Assembly: GCA_027858295.1 (NCBI GenBank)
Contig: JAQICZ010000063.1
Location: forward strand, 1-41,501
Direction: 5' to 3'
DNA length: 41,501 bases
From: Nanobdellota archaeon
Lineage (GTDB): Archaea; Nanobdellota; Nanobdellia; Pacearchaeales; GW2011-AR1
The translations under genes were made by a program, and so were the position numbers. Within the stretch, counting starts at the first letter, position 1. The number at the start of each line of letters is the position of its first letter. Below are positions 23,606 through 32,040 of the stretch, piece by piece. Under the pieces are notes generated by a model, which was given only the letters and a program-made list of their open reading frames with translations, was not told the DNA's origin and did no database searches.

Positions 23606-24307
23606 ATTATAACTATCTCAATAACTTATATAAACATGCCTAAGACTTCAGAATAAATTGAAGTAACCCTACTAACAAAGCTTGTAAAAATCATCGAGCA
23701 AATAAAGACACCACCAAAAAAAACACAGAACAATAAAGAATAAACACACCCCATGCACGCAGCGCGAACGGATAATTCAATTCATATTCTCGCTTTCGCA
23801 ATAATTCAGCAATTTCTAAAATACTTCGCAAGATCAACAATTAAGACATCATATTATCCACTGCGTTGGCGGGCATAAATTGTTCAACTCAGATAAAGTA
23901 GTATATATTCAACCACCGACTTTCAAACAAGTATGCCCGTATAATTAACTCAACTTGCCTTAGGGCGGTGGGCTGGGAAACGGACGGTTGTGGTGAGAAT
24001 CTTCTGGTACTCAACTACAAACCTTTCGGCAACACGAAGTTCAAGTAAGGACACTACTATAAAAAAACATAGAACAACCAAAACAAACACCCCCTTTGCA
24101 CGCACTGCGAGGGATAATTCAACCTGCCTTAAAACGGGTAGGCTTTCATATCAGCGCCATTCCAAAAAGCTGAGATTAATTTCGGTGGGAATAACAAAAA
24201 TTTAGAATTTTTGCTATTTAATCAATAAACAACATTATACTGACATGAAAACTCAACCGTAATTCTTCCCCCAAAATACATTTAAACCCCAGCCACTTTT
24301 CTTAATT
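23606..24307. repeat. 702-base intergenic repeat mosaic upstream of proS
   Basis: Divergent promoters lie at its ends. Inside are ATGCACGCAGCGCGAACGG (23754), repeat Q (23826-23898, with TTATCCACTGCGTTGGCGGG as at 20648), AACTTGCCTTAGGGCGG (23952), repeat N (GTGAGAATCTTCTG, 23993) and repeat M copy C (24097-24214). The ORF at 23990 is not a gene. A TTTAAA box at 24281-24286 serves proS. Confidence 0.65.
24097..24214. repeat. structured repeat M, copy C
   Basis: The most compact full copy. It holds TGCACGCACTGCGAGGG, AACCTGCCTTAAAACGGG, ATATCAGCGCCATTCC, AAAAA, GCTGAGATTAATTTCGG and GGGAAT. It ends in the hairpin CAAAAATT-TAG-AATTTTTG. The order of helix strands predicts an H-type pseudoknot. 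Confidence 0.75.
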
Positions 24308-25747
24308 ATGGCAAAAGTAGAAGAAAAAGGCATTCAAACAAAGAAAGCAGAAGACATGTCTAAATGGTATGAAGAAGTTTGCTTAAAATCAGAAATCGTA
24401 GAATTCTCAACAGTAAAAGGCTGCATGGTAATTAGACCAAGAGGTTATTCTATTTGGGAAAAAATAAAAGAACATTTTGAATTAACAATCAACAAACCAC
24501 TTGGAGTAAAAAACGCATATTTCCCCTTATTCATTCCAGAATCATTCTTCCACAAAGAAACTGAACACGCAGAAGGCTTTAGCCCAGAAGTTGCCTGGAT
24601 TGACAAAGAATTAACTGGTGATGGTGAAAGACTAGCAATCAGACCAACCTCAGAAACAATCATGTACGATTCCTACTCAAGATGGATTCGGTCATACAGA
24701 GACCTCCCCTTAAAGATTAATCAATGGTGTAATGTTGTAAGGTGGGAAACAAAAGCAACAAGATTATTTTTACGTTCAAGAGAATTCTTATGGCAAGAAG
24801 GTCACAACGTTTACGAAACACCAGAAGAATGTGAAACAGAAACAATCGACATAATCAAACGATACGCAGCACTATGTGAAAACCTTTTAGCTATGCCCGT
24901 TCTAGTCGGAAAAAAATCAGAAAAAGAAAAATTCGCAGGAGCAGTACATACATACACAATCGAAGGGTTCATGCCAGACGGAAAAGCCTTACAGTCAGGG
25001 ACTTCTCATAACTTAGGAGATGGTTTCGGAAAAGCCTTCGGAATATCATTCTTAGGGAAAGACGAAAAGAAACACACACCCTTCCAAAATTCATGGGGCC
25101 TTTCAACAAGACTAATCGGTGGACTAGTAATGACTCATTCTGACGACAAAGGATTAGTGCTGCCTCCAATGGTTGCAGAGAACAAACTAGTGATTATCCC
25201 ATTAATTTTCAAAAAAGATAAAGAAGCAGTTTTAGAAAAAGCAAAAGAATTAACAGACGACCTAAAAGCATTCAATCCAATCCTAGACGACTCTGAAGAA
25301 TATTCACCAGGATACAAATATGCAGAATACGAGTTACAAGGAATTCCCTTAAGAATTGAACTAGGACCTCGAGATTTAGAAAACAACCAAGTAATGATAA
25401 AAACAAGAATCGGTGAAGAAAAAATTGCAGTTCCATTCTCAGAATTAGAAAAAAGAATCCCAGAAATTTTAGAAGAAATGCAAAATGAATTATTGAGAAA
25501 AGCGAAAGAAAGAATGGACTCACAAAAAATGTCAGTTTCATCAACAGAAGGATTTGAAAAGGCAATCGAAAAATCAAAATTAATCAGAATGAACTGGTGT
25601 GGAGAACCCCCTTGTGAACTAGACATAAAAGAGAAAACAGGTGCCACAACAAGATGTACTTTGCTTGAAGAAGAAAAAGCTGAAGGCGAATGCCCATTCT
25701 GTAATAAAGAAGCAAAAGAAGTTATGTATTTTTCTAGAAGTTATTAA
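24308..25747 (+). CDS. proS: prolyl-tRNA synthetase, archaeal/eukaryal type
   Basis: Class II enzyme charging tRNA-Pro. The 479 residues match the ProRS without the bacterial editing insertion. Motif 1 is around GVKNAYFPLFIPESFF, motif 2 is RWETKATRLFLRSREFLWQEGH, and motif 3 is near GLSTRLIGGLVMTH. An anticodon domain follows, then a C-terminal zinc-type region with MNWCGEPPCE, TRCTL and CPFC. It ends in YFSRSY, with the C-terminal tyrosine conserved in this class. It appears leaderless, with TTTAAA 25 bases upstream. Its last 20 or so codons are duplicated 1.8 kb downstream. Confidence 0.97.
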   Translation: MAKVEEKGIQTKKAEDMSKWYEEVCLKSEIVEFSTVKGCMVIRPRGYSIWEKIKEHFELTINKPLGVKNAYFPLFIPESFFHKETEHAEGFSPEVAWIDKELTGDGERLAIRPTSETIMYDSYSRWIRSYRDLPLKINQWCNVVRWETKATRLFLRSREFLWQEGHNVYETPEECETETIDIIKRYAALCENLLAMPVLVGKKSEKEKFAGAVHTYTIEGFMPDGKALQSGTSHNLGDGFGKAFGISFLGKDEKKHTPFQNSWGLSTRLIGGLVMTHSDDKGLVLPPMVAENKLVIIPLIFKKDKEAVLEKAKELTDDLKAFNPILDDSEEYSPGYKYAEYELQGIPLRIELGPRDLENNQVMIKTRIGEEKIAVPFSELEKRIPEILEEMQNELLRKAKERMDSQKMSVSSTEGFEKAIEKSKLIRMNWCGEPPCELDIKEKTGATTRCTLLEEEKAEGECPFCNKEAKEVMYFSRSY

Positions 25748-25967
25748 TTTTGGCTCTTCTTCCAATATTGACAAAAAAAGATAATCATCAAATTTAAAGA
25801 AAATATATTCGCTACCGCTCATGATTGATAGGGTGGGCAGTTGATTTAATCGAAAATCATACGAGGGCTTCTATTCTTGATGAAAATATTATTATAATTT
25901 GTAACGACTATTTATCTTACTCTGATTCTAATACAATGTTTGTCTCTGCCAGCGGCGATAATTCAAC
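25748..25967 (+). repeat. repeat J, copy 1
   Basis: It follows the proS stop directly. It begins TTTTGGCTCTTCTTCCAATA, contains TATATTCGCTACCGCTCATG, and ends CTCTGCCAGCGGCGATAATT. Its last 90 bases (from GATGAAAATATTATTATAAT) are almost identical to those of copy 2 at 27761-27850, pointing to a recent duplication. Confidence 0.85.
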
Positions 25968-26012
25968 TTATCATTTCTGAGCGACAGCGAAGTTATTTTT
26001 TCCTTAAATGAC

Positions 26013-26042
26013 TAAAACCAAAATATTTCTCTAGAAGCTATT
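26013..26042 (+). pseudogene. remnant of the proS 3' end (YFSRSY-stop)
   Basis: AATATTTCTCTAGAAGCTAT then TAA repeats the last six codons and stop of proS (YFSRSY). It ends 12 bases before the stop of the convergent surface protein gene. It marks an end point of the duplicated segment. Confidence 0.6.
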
Positions 26043-26054
26043 AATCAAAAAAAA

Positions 26055-27488
26055 TCAAGACAGAGCAAATCGACAATCTCCTTGGTCAGTAGCCTTTTCT
26101 TTAGCATTCATAGGCTCACTCCCGATACTGGCTGTACTAAATGAAATATTAGCAGCCTCAAGATAATAATCATCTGTAAAATTTGCATAATAATCAGAAT
26201 ACTCATCTCTAAAAGTTTCATTGATTTTACAATATTCATAAGACTGCCCCATATTTTCAGAATAAATATGACAAATTCCATCTTCCTCAATAATAACTCC
26301 CATATCATATTCGCCACCAAAAGGATGAGTATAAGTGCATTTGTGAGGTTCACAAAAACGAATCTTCTCAGAAAAATTCTGAACACAATATCCAGATGAG
26401 ATTAAAGAATTCCAAGAGTCATTAAACTCACCACTCAGAATGAATTTATCATAAACATTTCCGACTTTACAGCATTCAACATCATCACCATTAAATTCGA
26501 ACAAAGAACTAATTCCTGTGCAAATTTGAGTAGAATTTATATAAATACCCTCTTCATATTCACAAAACGATTCCTTTGTATTCTCCGCAACAGTATCTTC
26601 TACACAACAAGAAATCACAGTACCATTAAAAGGAAATTCCACAGAATCATTACAAAAATGAGTTTCGTTATTTGAAAAATAAAAATAATCAACCGTACTA
26701 TTCGATTTTCCAATACAAAATTCTTTCACTGTTTCATTCACTTGTTTTTCAACCTCACACGCCCTAAGAACAGAAGGCTTATTCAAAGTTGTATTACAAC
26801 CCGCATTATCAACACAAGTCCTTGCCTTCTCCTCATCAGTACAATTACCCCAATCCCCACAAGTCCAATTTTCAACACATGTACTATTTACCACAACAGT
26901 AAAATTTTCTGGAATAGTTTCATTTACAATCGGAATCGTATAATTAATTAAAGTAACAACCCTATCCAATTTCTTCAAATAAATTTCAGGAATACCTCCG
27001 CTAATTTTTTCAAGCCTAATAATAATGTCATTAATTCCATCTGAATCCAAATCAACTTTTTTATCTTCACTTAAATTTAGAGTAACCGATACCCCATTTA
27101 TTTTAATTTTAGTATAATTAGAATAAGCCTCCTCCAAAGTGATTGTTGAGGTTTTCCCATTCAGATTTATCATAACAGACTCTCTAATAAGCTTAATTGA
27201 TTGTCCCTTCTCCAAATCATCCTCTGTTAATGACGTACCCTTATCATAAAAAAGAATAAAAAAGAAAGATCCAACAATTAAAACAAAAAGAAAGCCAACA
27301 AGCAAAATACCTGGTTTCAAAATTGGAGAAGAAGTATTACTAACCTTATTACCTCCAATAAAACTTAATGCTGATTGAACATCTTCAGGACGCCAACCAT
27401 TCTCTAAAAGATCACTCTTCAACTTTATCAAAGAAACCCCTCGATTCATCCCCTCTTGAAAATATGTAACCAGTTCCTGATTAACCAT
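26055..27488 (-). CDS. cysteine-rich surface protein with TSP1-like motif, paralogue 1
   Basis: About 477 residues, function unknown. The N-terminal cytosolic module (about 1-40) reads LVTYFQEGMNRGVSLIKLKSDLLENGWRPEDVQSAL, a short helical domain. One membrane segment follows (about 63-85), then a large exterior region rich in cysteine and NxS/T sites. That region contains a thrombospondin type 1-like stretch, CVENWTCGDWGNC...ARTCVDNAGC, and a DSDGINDIIIR repeat-like acidic loop. It is paralogous to 27979-29445. The ATG at 27488 is preferred over 27494 because the ATTAAG/TTTATTAA box is then 26 bases upstream. Confidence 0.8.
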   Translation of the reverse strand: MVNQELVTYFQEGMNRGVSLIKLKSDLLENGWRPEDVQSALSFIGGNKVSNTSSPILKPGILLVGFLFVLIVGSFFFILFYDKGTSLTEDDLEKGQSIKLIRESVMINLNGKTSTITLEEAYSNYTKIKINGVSVTLNLSEDKKVDLDSDGINDIIIRLEKISGGIPEIYLKKLDRVVTLINYTIPIVNETIPENFTVVVNSTCVENWTCGDWGNCTDEEKARTCVDNAGCNTTLNKPSVLRACEVEKQVNETVKEFCIGKSNSTVDYFYFSNNETHFCNDSVEFPFNGTVISCCVEDTVAENTKESFCEYEEGIYINSTQICTGISSLFEFNGDDVECCKVGNVYDKFILSGEFNDSWNSLISSGYCVQNFSEKIRFCEPHKCTYTHPFGGEYDMGVIIEEDGICHIYSENMGQSYEYCKINETFRDEYSDYYANFTDDYYLEAANISFSTASIGSEPMNAKEKATDQGDCRFALS

Positions 27489-27528
27489 AACCATTCAAAA
27501 AAAAAGAACTTAATAAACTTTAACATAA

Positions 27529-27593
27529 GAAAGGCGAATGTCCATTCTGCAACAAAAAGGCAAAAGAAGTTATGTATTTCTCCAGAAGCTATT
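27529..27593 (+). pseudogene. duplicated 3' end of proS
   Basis: About 65 bases encode GECPFCNKKAKEVMYFSRSY then TAA, against GECPFCNKEAKEVMYFSRSY in proS. Differences are mostly at third positions, so either selection or recency kept the coding sense. There is no start or upstream synthetase sequence. It is followed by repeat J copy 2, exactly as proS is followed by copy 1. Confidence 0.85.
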
Positions 27594-27850
27594 AATTTTG
27601 ACTCTTCTTCAATATTGACAAAAAAAAAGATAATCATTAAATTTAGAGAAAATATATTCGCTACCGCTCATGATTAATAGATGGTGCCAATGACATGACC
27701 CAAGATGGGAAGCAGGGCCTCAATTAAATTAATCTAAAGGCATACGGTTAGTGTATTTTTGATGAAAATATTATTATAATTTGTAACGACTATTTATCTT
27801 ACTCTGATTCTAATACAATGTTTGCCTCTGCCAGCGGCGATAATTCAACT
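27594..27850 (+). repeat. repeat J, copy 2, carrying a repeat L fragment
   Basis: Same beginning (TTTTGACTCTTCTTCAATAT) and end as copy 1. Its middle carries an inverted piece of repeat L (27683-27720: GGTGCCAATGACATGACCC then GGGAAGCAGGGCCT). The 128 bases between it and paralogue 2 hold GCGGTAGCAAAGATC but nothing further recognised. Confidence 0.8.
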
Positions 27851-27978
27851 GATTTAATTCTTCGCGGTAGCAAAGATCTCTTTTTGTATTTAATGCTGCA
27901 ATAGCAGAACATCTTAAAGAATTAAACAATAATCTACTCAAAATTTGAATAAACTACATTTTCTAAAAACTACTATTT

Positions 27979-29445
27979 CTATATAACACTAACTGCCCCA
28001 TAACCATAATCATATTCCCAACCATCCAATGCTCCACCTATCTCATTCTCAGAAACAACACAGTCAGAAACTCCCAATTTATCATTAACAACACGACATA
28101 AATATACATAATATTCATATTTATAGTCCCCAGTTACATTAAAGCCATCAAAATTTAATTCAGAATATCCCTCATCATCAATATAAAAACCAGACAAATC
28201 TCCAATAGTAACAAAAGCCATGCTATCTGATATTTCATTATCACAATACCTCAAAGAGTCTTTAGAATAACACATCAATCGCGTAGTATTAATATTTGAT
28301 TGTATAATAGAAACAGAATAATTTCCAATAGGATATTCATCAATAGAATAATTGTCCTTAAAGATATTTACTATAATTTCTGAGTCCACTGATTCCCCAT
28401 CCAAAAGAGTATTGTTAACCACAGCACTATTATTCTCCACAACATACCCTTCCTTACAACAAGAAATCATACTTCCATTAAAAGGGAACAATGTAGAATT
28501 ACTACAAAAATGTGTTACATTATTTTCAAAATAAGAATAATCAGTTCCGATTACAGATTTCTCAGAACAAAAGTCATCTAAATCAAACTCCAAACAACGA
28601 CCAGAACAACAATAAGGATCATATTCATCTGCATCCCAACCTTCATCACAGAAAAAACCCTCCGGCTCAAAACAAGCATCATCTTCAATAAAACAACCAT
28701 ATTCATCCGTCCCACAATTTCTACTCACAGAAGGCTTCTTCAATGTTGTATTACAACCAGCATTATCAACACAAGTTCTCACTTCTTTATTATTAGTACA
28801 ATTACTCCAGATAGTACATGCCCAATTTTCAACACAACTACCATTCAAATAAATTGTAAAATTCTCTGGAATTTTAAAATCATCAAGAGAAGAATTAGAT
28901 TCATTAACTACGTCTTTTTTTTCAAAAAGTCTCAAATAAATAGTTGGAATGCCACTTTTAATCTTATCAATACGAATTAATATATCATTAACACCATCAA
29001 AATTCAAATCTAATTTTCTCTCAGTCTTCTCAATTTTAATAACAACTCCGTTCACATTAATCCTAGCATAATTAGAATAAGTACTATCCAAAGTCAGGGT
29101 TGACACCTTCCCATCTAAATCTATTATCACAGGCTTACGAACCAATTCCACATATTTTCCAGAACTCAAATCAGACTTAGTCAAAACAAGCCCATCACTA
29201 TTGAGATTAGAAAACAAAATAACTGCACCGATTAAAACAAAAACTACAGCAACAATAATTAAAATTTTATAATCAAACTTCAAAGAATGCGTCGTCGTTT
29301 TAATCCCCGTAACATATTCATTAAAAGCATCAACAATTTCTGTTTTAGACCAACCACTATCTAAAAGATTATTCTTTAACTGAACTGAAGAAGCACCTCT
29401 ATCCATCCCCTCTTTAAAGTATCTAACCAATTCCTCATTAGCCAT
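27979..29445 (-). CDS. cysteine-rich surface protein with TSP1-like motif, paralogue 2
   Basis: 488 residues with the same plan as 26055-27488: N-terminal module LVRYFKEGMDRGASSVQLKNNLLDSGWSKTEIV, one membrane segment (about 60-82), LNFDGVNDILIRIDKIKSGIPTIYLR, and a TSP1-like CVENWACTIWSNC...VRTCVDNAGC. Its cysteine-rich middle differs, with an extra acidic insert DEYGCFIEDDACFEPEGFF, and the C-terminal third is unrelated at sight. The promoter (ACTTAATAAATC, 26 bases before the ATG) is also shared with paralogue 1. It is probably an adhesin or other surface protein; the role is unknown. Confidence 0.8.
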   Translation of the reverse strand: MANEELVRYFKEGMDRGASSVQLKNNLLDSGWSKTEIVDAFNEYVTGIKTTTHSLKFDYKILIIVAVVFVLIGAVILFSNLNSDGLVLTKSDLSSGKYVELVRKPVIIDLDGKVSTLTLDSTYSNYARINVNGVVIKIEKTERKLDLNFDGVNDILIRIDKIKSGIPTIYLRLFEKKDVVNESNSSLDDFKIPENFTIYLNGSCVENWACTIWSNCTNNKEVRTCVDNAGCNTTLKKPSVSRNCGTDEYGCFIEDDACFEPEGFFCDEGWDADEYDPYCCSGRCLEFDLDDFCSEKSVIGTDYSYFENNVTHFCSNSTLFPFNGSMISCCKEGYVVENNSAVVNNTLLDGESVDSEIIVNIFKDNYSIDEYPIGNYSVSIIQSNINTTRLMCYSKDSLRYCDNEISDSMAFVTIGDLSGFYIDDEGYSELNFDGFNVTGDYKYEYYVYLCRVVNDKLGVSDCVVSENEIGGALDGWEYDYGYGAVSVI

Positions 29446-29593
29446 ACCTCTTCTAAAAAAACAGACTTAATAAATCTTAATAATCATTTTTCATTTAAGA
29501 ATAGCAAAATACCATACCACCTACTAGTTACAACCACCAAAATTCAACTGCGAAAGTAACCCCTAAAGGTAAAGTAATTCTTCTATCCATTCA

Positions 29594-29698
29594 CTATTCT
29601 GTTTTCAATAAAGAATTTAGTTCATCTTCCCAAGACAAAGTCTTTGACAGAAGACTCCCAAGTTCCCTTTCTACTTCTTTTCTTTCCATTTCTTCCAT
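29594..29698 (-). CDS. possible 34-aa peptide or gene remnant
   Basis: A short ORF, MEEMERKEVERELGSLLSKT followed by LSWEDELNSLLKTE. It is strongly helical and charged, like the tail of an antitoxin or coiled-coil protein. The reading frame stays open for a further 14 codons upstream, so it could be the end of a decayed gene. The rest of the 638-base gap (29446-30083) has no gene I trust; the ORF at 29879 has no family resemblance. Confidence 0.3.
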   Translation of the reverse strand: MEEMERKEVERELGSLLSKTLSWEDELNSLLKTE

Positions 29699-30083
29699 TT
29701 TTGTAACCGCTAAGCGGCATTGCCCAAAAAAATTCAATCATCTCCATGGGACCTAAATTTAAATTAGAAATCTTTTCTTAATTTAATTCAGGTTTTTGGA
29801 TAAGTCTGAACTAAATCAAGCGAGTTTAGCATCGATTAAAGTAGTCACTGAAAAGACATACATGTTGCACGAATTCCAGTGTTTAATCATAATAGAATAA
29901 AGAATCACTACTTTAAATATCTTATTGAAAAACTATGTATTCACGACGCCAAATATACAACATATAGTATCAAACTAAAAGATTTCTTGAATTTTCTACA
30001 AATTTTGGAAGTTCATCCGGCATTTTCTAATAGAAAGCTTTTCCAAGAGTTTTCGACTGTTCTGAAATTGCCGCATGAGCCTT

Positions 30084-31118
30084 CTAACATAAAAGCTTCA
30101 AATTAGAAATAAATTTATCAAGCTCATCAACATCCAGCTGAGCGCCAACAGCCTTCTCATGCCCACCACAAGTCGCCATAGAAAATTCCTTTATTACGGA
30201 CGTTGCTTTATCACGAACACCATCACCTCGTAAAGACAGATTTACACGAACCCCTCTAATAAAAGCAACAAGAATTGTTTTATCAGGATACAAATAAGAC
30301 AATTTATTAGCAATATCCGCACTCATACTTGTTTCTCCAGAGTACCTAAAAACCAAAAGAGGTCCACCATCAAATTCTTCTTTAGCTTTACCAATATATT
30401 TCTTAAATTTAGTATCAATTTCTGCAAATCTTTTATGCATTGTGTGATTAGTACTCGTCTCTTCAAGAGCTTCGTAAGGAGTCTTTGTATCAATCAAAAA
30501 TTTAATCATCTTAATTACATTAGTAGTCCTGTCCTTTAGACCAACTCCTACCATTCGAGAAATCCTTCCAATAGAAGAATTATAAAAAATTTCAAAAGCA
30601 TCTTCTGACTCTAAACTTAAATCAGGATATTTTTTAACAAATTCCTCATAGAAAGGCATTACAAATTTATCTGCAATTGTCCCCACCACAGCTATCCATA
30701 GATCTTCTTTTCTCCTAGATATCTCATAGCATACCGCAGTAACCGGAATATTCTCCTTCTCTCCAGAATAAAGTGGATTATAATAATGAACATTATTTGG
30801 AATTGCTTCAACATCATTTTCATGATGGTCAATCCAAACAACCTTTATACCATCCTCTTCCAACTTTTCAAAGAATTCATTCAAAACTGTTGGTTGATCT
30901 AGAATAAAAACAATATCCGGATTGAATTCACCAACCCTTCTATAATAACTCATATCAAGAGGCGAAGTTTTTACAGGTATTCCATTACCACGTCCAATCA
31001 TCCGACGTAGCAATAAGTAACTACTAAGTCCATCCTGGTCATTATCAAAATAAAACAAAGGTTTTGCTGCATTTTGCAAAAGTTCTCTAACTTCTCCAAC
31101 TTCTTGTATCGTAATCAT
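30084..31118 (-). CDS. DHH/DHHA1 family phosphoesterase
   Basis: A 344-residue metal-dependent phosphoesterase. The DHH domain has FYFDNDQDGLSS (D25, D27, D29) and the signature DHH at 97-99 in VVWIDHHEND. The DHHA1 domain ends CGGHEKAVGAQL, the substrate-binding glycine-rich motif. Stand-alone archaeal DHH-DHHA1 proteins include RecJ-like nucleases, nanoRNases and cyclic-di-AMP phosphodiesterases. With disA close by on the same strand, c-di-AMP or pApA hydrolysis is attractive but unproven. A TTTTTAATTG box lies about 27 bases before the ATG. Confidence 0.88.
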   Translation of the reverse strand: MITIQEVGEVRELLQNAAKPLFYFDNDQDGLSSYLLLRRMIGRGNGIPVKTSPLDMSYYRRVGEFNPDIVFILDQPTVLNEFFEKLEEDGIKVVWIDHHENDVEAIPNNVHYYNPLYSGEKENIPVTAVCYEISRRKEDLWIAVVGTIADKFVMPFYEEFVKKYPDLSLESEDAFEIFYNSSIGRISRMVGVGLKDRTTNVIKMIKFLIDTKTPYEALEETSTNHTMHKRFAEIDTKFKKYIGKAKEEFDGGPLLVFRYSGETSMSADIANKLSYLYPDKTILVAFIRGVRVNLSLRGDGVRDKATSVIKEFSMATCGGHEKAVGAQLDVDELDKFISNLKLLC

Positions 31119-31159
31119 ATAAAGAAGACAAAAGAGTCAATTAAAAATGTTTGGAACAC

Positions 31160-31567
31160 TCAATCCAAACCATATTCCACAACCTGCTGATCCTTAATCG
31201 CGGACTGATTTCTCGTACCAACACCTTCATAACGCTCCAAAGTCGCATCGATATGCTTTACTTCTGCCTTAGCAATCCTAGAATCTAACCAAAAATAGAA
31301 ATAATACAAAAAAACCATTGCAAACAAGCCAAAAATAAAATAGAATGCGATTTTTATAGCAGCAGAAAACTTAAAGACAGTCTCATCAGAATTATCAACA
31401 ATGATATACTCCGTACCCTGTTCAACACCAGTTTTTATATCTTCTAAAAAATAATCACTTAAGACTCTCTCTTTCAATACATTAAAAATTCCTATCCCAA
31501 ATCCTATTATGAAGACTATCGTCATTCCAAAGAATATCCAAAACAACCACTTCCTCTTAGTTTGCAT
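31160..31567 (-). CDS. small membrane protein, two transmembrane segments
   Basis: A 135-residue protein I do not recognise. Segments are at about 8-28 and 70-92; the region between (about 29-68) would lie outside, with the charged C-terminal tail (SRIAKAEVKHIDATLERYEG) inside. There are no cysteines or known motifs. The track starts at 31582, but the ATG at 31567 (MQTKRKW) has a TATTTAAA box centred 26 bases upstream and is preferred. It ends about 40 bases before the DHH gene start, on the same strand. Confidence 0.75.
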   Translation of the reverse strand: MQTKRKWLFWIFFGMTIVFIIGFGIGIFNVLKERVLSDYFLEDIKTGVEQGTEYIIVDNSDETVFKFSAAIKIAFYFIFGLFAMVFLYYFYFWLDSRIAKAEVKHIDATLERYEGVGTRNQSAIKDQQVVEYGLD

Positions 31568-32040
31568 AAAGAATATTACCAAATATCCTATTTAAACATT
31601 ATTACTCAATATGGAATCAAAACAATAATAACCACAGCACAACTAAAGGACTACAACCTCTGCTGATAGGATAAATAAATGAGAAAATGAAAAATAGCTA
31701 ATTGATATAATTGAATTATTCAGTCGCGCTGAATGCAAATAATAATAGGATTTGTCATAGAAGTTTTATATTATTCAACAAAAAACCAATCAACCCCAGA
31801 ATCCAGATAACTAAACTCGGTCGTTGGTGGCGGAGGGGGCGGACCTATGCAATTTGCCTTCTCTCTTCAATTTATTGAAGGAAATAAAACATCGCAGAGT
31901 TTTATGTTAGTAGAGGTACTAGCAAGCAAAATAAAAATTCAATCACGAAGCTAGAACTTCCTGTCTTAATGCATATTGCGGGAGGGAAATAAGAAGTGCC
32001 ACAGCATTTACAATAATTATATAATAATTAATCAAAGAAC
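31568..32040. repeat. intergenic repeats including repeat O copy 2
   Basis: No gene seen in 473 bases. It holds an ATTCAG-TCGCG-CTGAAT hairpin (31718-31734), a G-rich stretch GGTGGCGGAGGGGGCGG (31826), repeat O copy 2 (31855-31920), ACGAAGCTAGAAC as in repeat N, and GCGGGAGGGAAATAA near 31978, resembling the end of repeat M. Confidence 0.6.
31855..31920 (+). repeat. repeat O, copy 2
   Basis: TGCCTTCTCT, hairpin CTTCAA-TTTA-TTGAAG (31865-31880), hairpin ATAAAAC/GTTTTAT (31884-31905), then GTTAGTAGAGGTACT. Both hairpins differ from copy 1 by paired changes. Confidence 0.75.

Noticed and set aside
27446-27637. 63-residue minus-strand ORF
   Set aside because: It is antisense to the duplicated proS tail and repeat J, mirroring the shadow ORF at 25619-25822 opposite the real proS end.
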